Shown: positions 8,388 through 17,003, counted from the stretch's first letter. The stretch: 64,000 nucleotides of DNA from Streptomyces sp. NBC_01454 (GCF_036227565.1 NZ_CP109460.1:7998001-8062000), one strand, 5' to 3'. The notes: generated from the sequence alone by a model not told the origin. Translations and numbers: made by a program.

Positions 8388-9119
8388 TCAGGTGAGCCAG
8401 TCGGTGTAGTGAGTGGGGGCGATGCGTGCGTCGCCCTTGGTGGTGAGCACATCGCCGTCGACGGCGGCGAACATGCCGGCGGTGTCGTCGGTCACGACCG
8501 TGCGGCCGTCAGGTCGGGCGTTCAGGGTGATCCGGCCGAGTTCGTCGAGGGGATGGATCTCGGGTCCGCCCACGTTGAAGGTTGCGTTCAGCGGCGTATC
8601 GGCAGCGACGTCGGCGACGGTGTCGGAGACGTCCTGGGCGGCGATCGGCTGGAGTGGGGTGCTGGGCAGGCGGACGGCGTTGCCCTCGGTGGACCAGGAC
8701 ATGAAGGCTTCGATGAACTCCATGAACTGGGTGGCGCGGACGATCGAATGGGGGATCGGCCCGGCCTTGAGGATGTTTTCCTGCAAGACCTTGGCGCGGT
8801 AATAGGCGAGGTCGGGCACCCGGTCCGCGCCGACGATCGAGAGGATGACGAAGTGCCCCACCCCGCCCTTGTGGCTGGCGGCCAGGAGGTTGTCCATCGA
8901 GGTCTGGAAGAAGGCGGGAGAGGAATCGTCGAAGGTCGGCGAATTCGTCAGATGGACGACGCCCTCGGCTCCGGCCACCGCCTCCTCCACACCTTGGCCG
9001 GTGAGCACATCGACACCTGTGGTCGGCGAGTGCGGCACGGCCTCGTGCCCGGCGGCGTTCAGCTTCTTCACGACCTGCGACCCGATCAGACCGGTACCGC
9101 CGATGACTGCGAACTTCAT
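8388..9119 (-). CDS. NmrA-like NAD(P)-binding SDR family protein
   Basis: A 243-residue atypical short-chain dehydrogenase. The Rossmann nucleotide motif GGTGLIGS is at residues 7-14; the conserved YYRAKVLQENILK segment and IVRATQFMEF follow near residues 115-140, as in NmrA/YwnB-type proteins, which lack the full classical catalytic triad. It could be a reductase or a redox sensor. It leads a probable operon with the cupin 7917-8357. Confidence 0.85.
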   Translation of the reverse strand: MKFAVIGGTGLIGSQVVKKLNAAGHEAVPHSPTTGVDVLTGQGVEEAVAGAEGVVHLTNSPTFDDSSPAFFQTSMDNLLAASHKGGVGHFVILSIVGADRVPDLAYYRAKVLQENILKAGPIPHSIVRATQFMEFIEAFMSWSTEGNAVRLPSTPLQPIAAQDVSDTVADVAADTPLNATFNVGGPEIHPLDELGRITLNARPDGRTVVTDDTAGMFAAVDGDVLTTKGDARIAPTHYTDWLT

Positions 9120-9122
9120 GGG

Positions 9123-9548
9123 TCACCTTTCGTCGTGCGTCGATAGGTCAGGCGTCCAGATTGCGGCGATCCAGTGCGCGACGCACTCTGGCCAGTGCCC
9201 TCCTGGGCACGCTGGTGACGCGCCAGGGGACGATGGCGGGGGCCACGCAGGACGGGTTGACGCGGTAGGGCGGCGGGTCCGCCAGCAGACTCTGTCCCCA
9301 CATTCTCTGTCCCCACATTTGGTGAAGGGGCTCCATCGCAGTCGGACCCGGGTGTCTTGGGCGTCTTCGAGTTGGCGGTTCACGCCGGCTTCGAGACCGA
9401 GGCGGTCGGAGGAGATGCGCAGGTGGGCACCTGGGCGCTTGGGGGAGTAGGCCGTCAGGTGGTCGTGGAGGTTGAGGGTGACCTGTCCGCCGCGGGCATG
9501 GGCGGGGACCTCGAAGTCCTCCCAGACTGTGAGGGGTGCTGTGGGCAT
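9123..9548 (-). CDS. Hypothetical protein, possibly frameshifted
   Basis: From ATG 9548 the first ~85 residues look protein-like (VWEDFEVPAHARGG, then LNLHDHLTAY) but I recognise no family. After a perfect 15-base tandem duplication (9290-9319), which inserts five residues, the sequence becomes Trp/Pro-rich; another frame over 9148-9280 reads more naturally (APAIVPWRVTSVPRRALARV). It may therefore be a recently damaged gene. It ends 3 bases before the SDR start, so it could have been the first gene of that operon. Confidence 0.35.
   Translation of the reverse strand: MPTAPLTVWEDFEVPAHARGGQVTLNLHDHLTAYSPKRPGAHLRISSDRLGLEAGVNRQLEDAQDTRVRLRWSPFTKCGDRECGDRVCWRTRRPTASTRPAWPPPSSPGASPACPGGHWPECVAHWIAAIWTPDLSTHDER
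9290..9319. repeat. 15-bp perfect tandem duplication
   Basis: CTCTGTCCCCACATT is present twice back to back. It lies inside the hypothetical gene 9123-9548 and adds five codons in frame. Confidence 0.9.
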
Positions 9549-9668
9549 GGTGTCGGCTCCTGGTGCTCGGTGGCTCCGATACCGGGCACTCTCCGCCGAA
9601 CTCAGGGGTCTGGTGGTGCCGTGGATCCCCTGTACGGTCCGCGGACACACACCTGGATACTGATCACC

Positions 9669-10289
9669 ATGCGTACCGACTTTGATCCCGCTGCCCTGTC
9701 CCGCAACGAGTTCTACAAGCTGCTGACCGCGGTCGTCGTGCCGCGGCCCATCGCCTGGGTCTCAACGATCAGCCCTGATGGTGCTTCGGCGAACCTGGCC
9801 CCGCACTCCTTCTTCACGATCGCCAGTGTCGCGCCGCCCGTGGTGCAGTTCAGCTCCGTCGGACGCAAGGACACCCTGCGCAACGTCGAGGCGACCGGAC
9901 AGTTCGTGGTGAACCTGGCGCCGGAGGGGCTCTTCGAGCAGATCAATGACACGGGGACCGACTTTCCGCATGGGGTGAGCGAGTTCGAGGCGGCCGGGAT
10001 CGCTGCCGAGCCGAGTCTGCGGGTCAAGCCGCCGCGGGTGGCTGCCTCGCCGGTGGCGCTGGAGTGTGAGGTGCACAGCACGCTGCGGATCGGCGACGGC
10101 ACCGTGGTGTTCGGACGCGTGGTGCATGCGGCGGTGTCTCAGGACATGCTGGTCGACGGGCACCCCGAGATCTCCCGGCTGAAGCCTCTGTCGCGGCTGG
10201 GGAAGGACGAGTGGGCCACGGTCGGCGGAGTGCGCGAGATCTCCCGTATTCGGCATGCGGACTGGCGGGGGCCGGCGGGCGACCGGTAG
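9669..10289 (+). CDS. Flavin reductase-like (FMN-binding split barrel) protein
   Basis: A 206-residue protein of the flavoprotein NADH:FMN oxidoreductase family. The family's opening LTAVVVPRPIAWVSTIS is at residues ~15-31, followed by NLAPHSFFTIASVAPPVVQFSS (FMN phosphate region) and KDTLRN. Such proteins give reduced flavin to partner monooxygenases or reduce flavin-bound substrates. The ATG at 9669 begins the conserved part; there is only a weak ribosome site, so leaderless translation is possible. The frame continues upstream without family similarity. Confidence 0.85.
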   Translation: MRTDFDPAALSRNEFYKLLTAVVVPRPIAWVSTISPDGASANLAPHSFFTIASVAPPVVQFSSVGRKDTLRNVEATGQFVVNLAPEGLFEQINDTGTDFPHGVSEFEAAGIAAEPSLRVKPPRVAASPVALECEVHSTLRIGDGTVVFGRVVHAAVSQDMLVDGHPEISRLKPLSRLGKDEWATVGGVREISRIRHADWRGPAGDR

Positions 10290-10471
10290 CGGACGGCAGC
10301 AGAGAGCAGAGAGCAGAGAGCGGGGGCGGTTGGTCCGTCGGCTCCGTCGTCGATCGTGGAATGTGGCGCGGATCGAGACTTGGCCGGCGTGGTCGTCGTT
10401 GCAATGGTGTCAGTGGTGCCGGGGTGTGTTCGTACGGTGTCCGCCCGCGCAATGGATGACTGGAGTCGTAG

Positions 10472-11500
10472 ATGACTGCTCTTCCTCCCGCGTTCCACGC
10501 TTCGTCTGATTCATCCCAAGCCCAAGCCCAAGCCCAAGCCCAAGCCGGAGCCGGAGCCAGCTCTGGATCAGGTTCCGGTTCAGGTTCAGGTCCCGGCTTC
10601 GGGGGTGGGGCGTCGCACGTCAGCCGGCGCAGTGCTGTTCGGGCGGTGGCTGCCGGTGCGGTGGGCGGGGTGACGGCGGCAGCTGTGTACGAGCCGTCGT
10701 CTGCACACGCGGCCGGCGGCGGGCGGGTGCTGCGGGTCATGAGCTTCAACCTGCGGTACGCCTCGGACGCCCGGCCGCACTCCTGGGCGGAGCGCCGCCC
10801 CGTGATGCGGGCTCTGCTGCGACGGGAGGCGCCGCACCTGCTCGGGACGCAGGAGGGGCTGTACGGGCAGCTGCGGGATGTCGCGGAGGACCTCGGGCCC
10901 CGATATGCCTGGGTGGGGACGGGACGGGGTGGCGGGAGCAAGGAAGAATTCGCGGCCGTCTTCTATGACGTGCGACGGCTTGAGCCGGTGGAGTACGACC
11001 ATTTCTGGCTGTCCGACACGCCCTCTTTGATCGGGTCGGCGACCTGGGGAAATACCGTCATTCGGATGGCGACCTGGGTGCGATTCCGGGATCTGCGGAC
11101 GGAGAGCGAGTGCTATGCGCTCAATACGCATCTCGATCATGCGCATCAGTACGCGCGAGAGCGGTCCGCCGGTCTGATCACCGAACGACTCGGTGGCCTG
11201 GCCCCCACGCTGCCCCGGATCGTCACGGGCGATTTCAATGTCGCCGCGCACAAGAATTCCGTGTACGACGCGATGCTCGGTGGCGGATCACTCGTCGACA
11301 GCTGGGACGCGGCCGAGGAGCGCAGTCCGCAGTACGCCACCTTTCACGGCTACCGACCGCTGGTCCCGGACGGGGACCGGGTCGACTGGATCCTCACGTC
11401 GCCGGGCGTGCGCTGCCGGCGCGCCACGATCAATACGTATTCCGCGCACGGTCAGTATCCGAGCGATCACCTGCCGGTTCAGGCGCTGCTCGAATGGTGA
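10472..11500 (+). CDS. Exported endonuclease/exonuclease/phosphatase (EEP) family protein
   Basis: A 342-residue protein. Residues ~15-45 are pure simple repeat (QA)n then GSGSGSG, followed by a Tat-like signal SRRSAVRAVAAGAVGG. The EEP catalytic domain starts at VMSFNLRYA (~90), with LGTQEG (metal-binding Glu), NTHLDH, TGDFN (Asp/Asn pair) and the final SDHLPV (His). This fold covers phosphodiesterases such as sphingomyelinases, DNases and lipid phosphatases; the substrate is not evident. GGAG lies 7 bases before ATG 10472. The repeat before the twin-Arg signal is unusual. If an internal start is used, the repeat would be leader only. Confidence 0.85.
   Translation: MTALPPAFHASSDSSQAQAQAQAQAGAGASSGSGSGSGSGPGFGGGASHVSRRSAVRAVAAGAVGGVTAAAVYEPSSAHAAGGGRVLRVMSFNLRYASDARPHSWAERRPVMRALLRREAPHLLGTQEGLYGQLRDVAEDLGPRYAWVGTGRGGGSKEEFAAVFYDVRRLEPVEYDHFWLSDTPSLIGSATWGNTVIRMATWVRFRDLRTESECYALNTHLDHAHQYARERSAGLITERLGGLAPTLPRIVTGDFNVAAHKNSVYDAMLGGGSLVDSWDAAEERSPQYATFHGYRPLVPDGDRVDWILTSPGVRCRRATINTYSAHGQYPSDHLPVQALLEW
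10515..10592 (+). repeat. Hexanucleotide repeat coding the protein N-terminus
   Basis: Five perfect CCCAAG units, two CCGGAG units, then a run of CAGGTT/CCGGTT-type hexamers. The unit length is a multiple of three, so copy-number change would lengthen or shorten the Gln-Ala and Gly-Ser tail without breaking frame. Confidence 0.92.
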
Positions 11501-11532
11501 CGATGCCGGCCCGGCTGTAAAGGGTGTCCGCT

Positions 11533-11778
11533 CTAAAGGGTGTCCGCATGCGGACCGCGGCGGGCGGTGGCGGAGCCGCGGATCTGGAGGCCGTCGAGGA
11601 GCTCGCGGGTCGCGGCCGTCACGGCGTCCACGGCCTCGTCGAACACCTCGCGGTTGTGGGCGGCGGGGGCGCGGAAGCCGGAGACCTTGCGGACGTACTG
11701 CAAGGCCGCGGCCCGGATGTCCTCGTCGGTGACCTCGGGGGTGGCGGGCGGACGGAGCGTCTTGATGCTTCGGCACAT
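11533..11778 (-). CDS. DUF2277 domain protein
   Basis: An 81-residue protein beginning MCRSIKTLRPP, the very conserved signature of DUF2277, and continuing with DEDIRAAALQYVRKVSGFR and a C-terminal helix. The role of the family is unknown. It converges with the EEP gene, whose stop is 33 bases away, and follows alkB in the same direction. Confidence 0.92.
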   Translation of the reverse strand: MCRSIKTLRPPATPEVTDEDIRAAALQYVRKVSGFRAPAAHNREVFDEAVDAVTAATRELLDGLQIRGSATARRGPHADTL

Positions 11779-11866
11779 GAGTCCAGTGTGCCGCGTGAGC
11801 CGGGCGGCGTCCGGAGGCTCCGGTCTGCCGTGCGCGGGCGGACGGGGCTGACGAGGGCTGACGCTG

Positions 11867-12640
11867 CTATCCGTCGAGTCCGGTCACGCGCATCGTGATG
11901 TTGAGGCGCCCGCTGGTCAGGCCGCACGCCGGGTCGCCGGTGCCCGGCCGGACCTTGGTCACCCCGTGGTAGGCGAAGCGGGACGGGCCGCCGAAGACGA
12001 AGAGATCGCCGGAGGCCAGTTCCGTGTCGGTGTACGGCTTGGTACGTGTTTCGGTGTTGCCGAACCGGAAGACGCAGGTGTCGCCGATGCTGAGCGAGAC
12101 GACCGGGGCGGGGGAGCGTTCTTCCTTGTCCTGGTGCATGCCGAGTTTCGCCTGGCCGTCATAGAAGTTGATCAGCGCGGTGTCCGGGGTGTAGCCGTCG
12201 CCGGCGGTGGCGTCCTGGTAGGCCTCGGCCAGGGCGCGACGGCCCAACTCGACCATCCAGTCGGGGAACGCGGCCACCCGCGCGCCGTTCACATCGTCGG
12301 CGGTGCGGGTGTACGCGTACGGCTGCCAGTGCCAGCCGATGCACACGGTCTGGACGGACATCACGCCGCCGCGCGGGAGCTTGGTGTGACGGATCGGAGC
12401 CGGCCCGCGTGCCCAGTCGCGGCAGGCGGCGACGAGCTCGCGCTGCTGGGCCAGGGGCAGCCAGCCGGGGACGTGGACGGCGCCGGGCGCGACTTCCCGG
12501 CGGAGTGCGCCGGCGGCGCCGCTCGGGTCGGCGGCAGGTTGACGGGGTCCCTGGGGGCCACGGGTTGGCTCGGGGGTTCCGCGGCCTCTGCCGCCCTCGG
12601 TGTCCTCGACGCTTTCGAAGCCGGGAAGTGGGGTGCTCAT
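11867..12640 (-). CDS. alkB: AlkB-like Fe(II)/2-oxoglutarate-dependent dioxygenase
   Basis: A 257-residue member of the AlkB family, which directly reverses N-alkyl damage in DNA or RNA. Visible landmarks are the nucleotide-recognition-lid pattern MSVQTVCIGWHWQPYAY, the iron ligands in GMHQDKEE (HxD) and YHGV (distal His), and the 2-oxoglutarate-binding Arg in RLNITMR. The ATG at 12640 (GAGG upstream) is preferred over an upstream in-frame one that adds basic non-conserved residues. The first ~60 residues are Gly/Pro-rich linker. Likely co-transcribed with the gene at 12666, 25 bases upstream. Confidence 0.92.
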   Translation of the reverse strand: MSTPLPGFESVEDTEGGRGRGTPEPTRGPQGPRQPAADPSGAAGALRREVAPGAVHVPGWLPLAQQRELVAACRDWARGPAPIRHTKLPRGGVMSVQTVCIGWHWQPYAYTRTADDVNGARVAAFPDWMVELGRRALAEAYQDATAGDGYTPDTALINFYDGQAKLGMHQDKEERSPAPVVSLSIGDTCVFRFGNTETRTKPYTDTELASGDLFVFGGPSRFAYHGVTKVRPGTGDPACGLTSGRLNITMRVTGLDG

Positions 12641-12665
12641 GTGTTTCTGCCTCATCGCTGACTGC

Positions 12666-13226
12666 TTACAGCGTGCCACGACGTTGCGTCGTCGCCCGAG
12701 GGTCCGGTGGCCGATGGACGACCCAGCCGCGGTCGATCGTCCAGATGCCGCCTTCCGCGTCGGCGCCGCGCAGGCCCTGGAGCGTTCCGGGGCCCGCCAG
12801 GGCGGGCAGGCGGGAGTCGCCGAGCGCCGCGAAGCCGTAGGTACGCGCCGGGTCCCAGTCGGTGCTGTGGCGCAACCGGCGGCTCATCTGTGCCCAGCCG
12901 AGCGGGCCGGCCGCCACCACCCAGGCGTCGGGGGCCCCGGTGGTGAAGCGGCTCGCCGCCCGGAGCCAGGAGGCGGCGGACTCCGGCCAGTCGACCACGG
13001 CCAGGACCGGCAGCCGGCCTCGCGCCCGCCACCCGTCGACGAAGGCCGCGGCGGCCGTACGCGACGCAGTGTCCCGGCTGTGCCCGACCACCACGGTGGA
13101 GATGCGGGCACGGGAGGAGGTCGTGAGGTCCAGCAGGGCGGCGAGTTCGGCGTCGGTGTGCGGGGCGGGGGAGGGGAGTGGGCCGTATGCGGCCGCCTCC
13201 GCCGGAGAGAGGAGGGGAGAGGTCAT
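12666..13226 (-). CDS. Conserved actinobacterial protein upstream of alkB, function unknown
   Basis: A 186-residue protein without motif I can name. It has alternating beta strands and helices (ISTVVVGHSRD, LPVLAVVDWP, DAWVVAAGPLGWAQM), a topology like a periplasmic-binding-type or Rossmann-like domain, but no signal peptide. It lies directly ahead of alkB with 25 bases between, so it may be a partner in the alkylation response. Confidence 0.7.
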   Translation of the reverse strand: MTSPLLSPAEAAAYGPLPSPAPHTDAELAALLDLTTSSRARISTVVVGHSRDTASRTAAAAFVDGWRARGRLPVLAVVDWPESAASWLRAASRFTTGAPDAWVVAAGPLGWAQMSRRLRHSTDWDPARTYGFAALGDSRLPALAGPGTLQGLRGADAEGGIWTIDRGWVVHRPPDPRATTQRRGTL

Positions 13227-13382
13227 CGGCAGACCGGCGTCAGTGCACTTGTGGGGCTGCAGGGGCCTCGGTCGTGTGCGTGCGTTGTTCTCACGCTTCG
13301 AGTCTGCGGGTGCGGCCGCTCCCCGGCTGGCGGATATCGGACGTCATGGTTCGGGGGGCAGGTGTCCGGGGGTTCAGGTATC

Positions 13383-13411
13383 CGGGGGCCGGGGGCCGGG
13401 GGCCGGGGGTC
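13383..13411 (+). repeat. GGGGGCC tandem repeat, G-quadruplex-like
   Basis: Four runs of five G separated by CC lie between the lipoprotein and the gene at 12666, in a stretch with more G runs around it (13352-13375). Four G-tracts with 2-base loops is the classic intramolecular quadruplex pattern. Confidence 0.85.
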
Positions 13412-13444
13412 GGCCGGATACGGAACGTCTTACACGCCCGGCGC

Positions 13445-14224
13445 TCAGGGGTGGTAGTGCTCGGCGATCCGAGTCGCGACGCCGCCTTCGACGGTGACCC
13501 GGACCTCGACGGATTGCATCTTGGCCGCCTTCTCCAGCTGCGCCGCGGTGCAGGGGGAGGTGCCGTAACCGCTGCTGTCCATGGTGACGTTGCCGTTCGA
13601 CGCGCAGATCGTGGCCGCGCCAAGGGTCGTGGTCCCCGAGCCGACGAAGAACGCCTGCTCGGTCCCGGACTCCGGTGTCACGGTCAGCTTGCCGGGCGCC
13701 AGGTACGCGAGGACGCCGGTCCAGGTGCCGTTCGTGCCCTTGCCCCGGGGTGCCGATCCGGAACCGGTCGCAGCACTGGAACCCGCGTCAGAGCCCGTGT
13801 CGGAACCGGTCTCCTTACCGGCACCGGACGCGGAGCTGCCGTCATCGCCCTTGCCGGCGCTTGCCTTGGTACTGCCCCCGCCGCTCTCCCCGTCACTCTT
13901 CCCGGCCTCCCGCGTCTTCCGGCCCATTGCCGCGTCGTCCTTGGCTGCGGCATCGCCGAGGGACGCCGCCTCCCTGGACGGGCCCAAGGCGTCGGGGCTT
14001 GTCGAGACCTTGCTGCTTGGCTTGGGGGCGTTCTGGTCGGTACCGCAGGCGGTCAACGAGAACGCGGCAACGGCGATCAGCGAAGCGGCAACGATCGTGC
14101 GTCCACGGCGGAAGGCGGGGGCTGAGGAGGTGCCAGAGCCGTTGCCGGTACCGAGTCCGGCTCCGGTAGGCGTGGCGGTGCCGGTGAGGTCGACGTCGGT
14201 CTCGGGGTCCTTGTTCCAGGACAT
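13445..14224 (-). CDS. Putative lipoprotein with acidic/Gly-Ser linker
   Basis: A 259-residue protein. Residues 1-38 are an unusually long cytosolic lead; then RRGRTIVAASLIAVAAFSLTAC gives a signal peptide with lipobox LTAC. A ~100-residue Ser/Gly/Asp/Lys linker follows (repeated GSDTGSDAGS-like), then a compact domain NGTWTGVLAYLAPGKLTV..GTEQAFFVG with two Cys, ending EVRVTVEGGVATRIAEHYHP. It should be anchored outside the membrane. AAGGGGGAT precedes ATG 14224. Function unknown. Confidence 0.78.
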   Translation of the reverse strand: MSWNKDPETDVDLTGTATPTGAGLGTGNGSGTSSAPAFRRGRTIVAASLIAVAAFSLTACGTDQNAPKPSSKVSTSPDALGPSREAASLGDAAAKDDAAMGRKTREAGKSDGESGGGSTKASAGKGDDGSSASGAGKETGSDTGSDAGSSAATGSGSAPRGKGTNGTWTGVLAYLAPGKLTVTPESGTEQAFFVGSGTTTLGAATICASNGNVTMDSSGYGTSPCTAAQLEKAAKMQSVEVRVTVEGGVATRIAEHYHP

Positions 14225-14589
14225 GAGAATCCCCCTTGTGCGCACGCTGCGGCTCCGCATCCCCGTGGATCGTGGCGTCGTCGCTGTGTTGGCTTCGGCG
14301 TTGGCTGCGCCGATGGTCGTCGGCGTTCGCTCCGCTTCGGTGAGCGGAACACGCATCAGCTTGGCGCCGGTGGCTGCCGATCCACTAACGCTCGGCTAAC
14401 GCGGTTGCCACATGTGCCATGCGCTCGAAGGGAGGTCGCTGAGGTGACGGCGCCAGTCACCGATCCGGTTACGGGTCCCGTCACCGGCGCCCCTGGTGCG
14501 GTGACCGGCAAGGTTCGCCGGGATGGTGGTCATCGCGGTGGGACAGGAGCCGCCTACCTGCGGAAAGTGCACGGCCGCGGCATCTTGGA
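14225..14589. other. Intergenic region, no gene seen
   Basis: About 365 bases between the lipoprotein start and the TetR stop. A Pro-Val-Thr-rich frame (about 14444-14515) comes from imperfect repeats of GTCACCGG-like units and is not a credible gene. Confidence 0.5.
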
Positions 14590-15276
14590 TCAGCGTTGCA
14601 GCCACTGGTCGAGAAGCGCGGCCTCGGCTTTGCTGAGACTGGGCAGTTCGGGAACGAGGGTGCGGAAGGCGGCAATGACGGCTGCCTGATCCTGGCCGGA
14701 GACAGTGGGCTCATCTGTGAGGATGGCGCGCGCGATCGCGTCGAACGCGGCGTCGGCCAGGTGCGGGTCGTCATGCTCTGGTGGCAGGGTCAGGAGGGTG
14801 TGGACGGTTCCGACCCCCGCCGCGCGGATGAGGTTGACGGCGCGTTCCTCGCTCACCCGCAGCCGCCCGGCGGCGGCGATTCTGTGCACCCGCTCGGCCA
14901 GGACCTGCACCCCCGTGGCTTGTGCGGGGGCCTCGCGTGCGCGGGCCGGGTCGAGCAACAGGCCGTAGACGTACGGGTTGGCCAGACCGAAGCTGATCTG
15001 TGTGTGCCATCCGGCGCGGAGGTCTTCCACGGGGTCGTCCGAGGGCGCGGCGGTCTGCTTGCTCGCCACATGTTCGGCGAAGACATGGTCCGCGGCGGCA
15101 TCCAGTAGGTCGTCCTTGTCCTGGAAGAAGCGGTAAAGAGCAGGAGGCTGCAGACCGGCCTCGTGGGCCACGCGGCGCGTGGTCACCGCGGCCGGCCCTT
15201 GCTCGCGCAGCAGGCCGGCCGCGGCCTTCACGATGCGGTCCCGGGTGATGTCTCGCCGCTGCGTGTTCGATGCCAT
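14590..15276 (-). CDS. TetR-family transcriptional regulator
   Basis: A 228-residue regulator. The N-terminal HTH is typical: RDRIVKAAAGLLREQGPAAVTTRRVAHEAGLQPPALYRFFQDKDDLLDAA (residues ~12-62). The C-terminal part is a TetR ligand-binding helical bundle (DPVEDLRAGWHTQ, ANPYVYGLLL). It is transcribed divergently from the SDR gene 15471-16334, the usual arrangement for a TetR repressor and its target, with a palindrome at 15306-15329 just upstream of its own start. Confidence 0.93.
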   Translation of the reverse strand: MASNTQRRDITRDRIVKAAAGLLREQGPAAVTTRRVAHEAGLQPPALYRFFQDKDDLLDAAADHVFAEHVASKQTAAPSDDPVEDLRAGWHTQISFGLANPYVYGLLLDPARAREAPAQATGVQVLAERVHRIAAAGRLRVSEERAVNLIRAAGVGTVHTLLTLPPEHDDPHLADAAFDAIARAILTDEPTVSGQDQAAVIAAFRTLVPELPSLSKAEAALLDQWLQR

Positions 15277-15305
15277 GGAGACGATGGTATCGCCGATGCG
15301 TGACA

Positions 15306-15329
15306 GGCGATGTTATCGCTGATATCGCC
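15306..15329. promoter_or_regulatory. Candidate TetR operator palindrome
   Basis: A 24-base imperfect palindrome with GGCGAT and ATCGCC arms and related TATCGC sub-repeats, 30 bases upstream of the tetR start. Another TATCGCC lies at about 15289. Position and symmetry fit autoregulation; the assignment is inference. Confidence 0.6.
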
Positions 15330-15401
15330 AATCCTCCGCCGTGTGACCGGCTCGGAGCTGTGGGCGTATCAGGCCGACGTGCGGATGAGCGCATGTTCTG
15401 C

Positions 15402-15447
15402 TTCCAACGGTAGTATCAGTGTTAACGTAGTTTTCGTTCCGTTGGAA
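15402..15447. promoter_or_regulatory. Spaced inverted repeat upstream of the SDR gene
   Basis: TTCCAACGG at 15402-15410 pairs with CCGTTGGAA at 15439-15447; an inner AACG..CGTT pair (about 15424-15438) is also present. It ends 23 bases before the SDR start, so it could be an operator overlapping the promoter. Confidence 0.55.
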
Positions 15448-15470
15448 ACAACGTCAGAGGGGAGCCACCG

Positions 15471-16334
15471 ATGCTGATCGTCACGGGAGCCACCGGACGT
15501 CTCGGGGAGCTGATCGTCAACCGCCTGCTGGAGCGGGTGCCGGCCGAAAGGATCGGCGTCAGCGTGCGCGACGTGGGCAAGGGCGCCGACCTCGCCGAGC
15601 GCGGCGTCCGAGTCCGGGCGGGAGACTTCACCGAACCTGGCACTCTGAAGCACGCGTTCGAAGGCGCCGAGCGCGTCCTGGTCATCTCCGCGGCCATACG
15701 AGGCGGCGGCGCGTTCACCGCCAACAGCGCCGCCATCGACGCGGCGCGGGAAGCGGGTGCCCAACGCATCCTGTACACCAGCCACCAGGCTGCCTCTCCC
15801 ACGTCGCTCTTCCCGCCGCAGAAGGTCCACGCGGCCACTGAGGAGCACCTCATGCGGCAAGGAGTCCCCTACACCGCCCTTCGCAACGGGTTCTATGCCT
15901 CCACCTTGGGCTCCTACATCGGCGCAGCGCTCAGGACCGGCACGCTCGCCGTGCCGCAGGACGGCCCGGTGTCCTGGACGGCCCACGAGGACCTGGCGGA
16001 AGCCGCTGCTCTCGCGCTGACCGAAGAGGGAGCACTCGAAGGGATCACGCCGCCGCTGACAGCCCCTCACGCACTGGACTTCGCCGACGTCGCCGAAATC
16101 CTCAGCCGCATCACCGGCCGGACCATCACCCGAGTCGTCATGGACGACGACGAGTGGACTTCCGCAGCAGTCGCCGGCGGGATGCCGCGGCAAGCCGCGG
16201 AGTTCTCCTTGACGATGTTCGCCGCCTCGCGCAATGGCGAGTTCAACGTCACCGACCCCACATGGGAAGCCGCCGTCGGCCACCCTGCGAAGACCGTCCA
16301 CGAGGTAGTGGAGGCCGTCGTACGCTCCCGGTGA
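15471..16334 (+). CDS. NmrA-like NAD(P)H-binding SDR protein
   Basis: A 287-residue atypical SDR. Rossmann motif GATGRLGE is at residues 5-12; then EGAERVLVISA, the ILYTSHQAAS segment and HAATEEHLMRQGVPYTALRNGFYAS, as in NmrA-type and azoreductase-like QOR2 family proteins. Such enzymes often reduce quinones or sense redox state. GGGGAG is 7 bases before ATG 15471. It lies divergent to a TetR gene that probably controls it. Confidence 0.88.
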   Translation: MLIVTGATGRLGELIVNRLLERVPAERIGVSVRDVGKGADLAERGVRVRAGDFTEPGTLKHAFEGAERVLVISAAIRGGGAFTANSAAIDAAREAGAQRILYTSHQAASPTSLFPPQKVHAATEEHLMRQGVPYTALRNGFYASTLGSYIGAALRTGTLAVPQDGPVSWTAHEDLAEAAALALTEEGALEGITPPLTAPHALDFADVAEILSRITGRTITRVVMDDDEWTSAAVAGGMPRQAAEFSLTMFAASRNGEFNVTDPTWEAAVGHPAKTVHEVVEAVVRSR

Positions 16335-16625
16335 ACAGAACGGCCCTTGGCCCTGGCGGCTCGGCACCTGGGACGGACGGGCTGGGCGATGCGCGACGCG
16401 GAGCCCACTGCCGCGGCGCGCCCGCCGCCTGAGTCAGCAACGCTTCCGCCGCCCCTCCGGAAGGGAAGCCACTACCCATCGGACCACCGTGGCCACCAAC
16501 TTGGGCGAACCTTCCGGTCTCAGCACCAGCGATCCCGCCGCTGATCTCGTCATTGACCTTGTCGCGGATGTCGGCCAGGCGTCAGGGGCTGCCTCCGGAC
16601 GGGGGCGCCGCGTAAGCCGTGAGGG
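16335..16625. other. Intergenic region, no gene seen
   Basis: About 290 bases between the convergent SDR and small hypothetical gene; no open frame with support and no clear hairpin found. Confidence 0.45.
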
Positions 16626-16829
16626 CTACGCAGCCTCGACGACCTGTGAAATCTCCGCGCGCACGGCCAACGTCCAGATCTCCAGCAGCACCGCATACTC
16701 CGCCATGTCCTGCGCCGACCACGCCAATCCGCGCCGGGCGCGGACGAATCGACGAATCGATTCGTTCGCCTCGGCGGCGGGAACGGGGACGTCAGTGTGG
16801 GCAGAAGGAGTTGGGGACATATGAGCCAT
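16626..16829 (-). CDS. Small hypothetical protein
   Basis: A 67-residue protein whose last 45 residues are a compact amphipathic helical region (NESIRRFVRARRGLAW, QDMAEYAVLLEIWTLAVRAEI). I do not recognise the family. A start at 16829 or, three codons on, at 16820 fits; both follow purine-rich sequence. Codon use is typical for the genome. Confidence 0.5.
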   Translation of the reverse strand: MAHMSPTPSAHTDVPVPAAEANESIRRFVRARRGLAWSAQDMAEYAVLLEIWTLAVRAEISQVVEAA

Positions 16830-17003
16830 GCTAGGGGCAGACACTGACAACGCGGTCCCGTGCGCACCCGCCCTCCGTCCGCATTCACCGTCCCCGCCGT
16901 TGTTCTTACGCTCCCTCAACTTCCTGACCAGCAGGGACCGTCGGCCCCTTGATCCACTTTCGCTGCCTGCATGTGTCCATTCCCACACGCTCCGCGATCA
17001 TCA

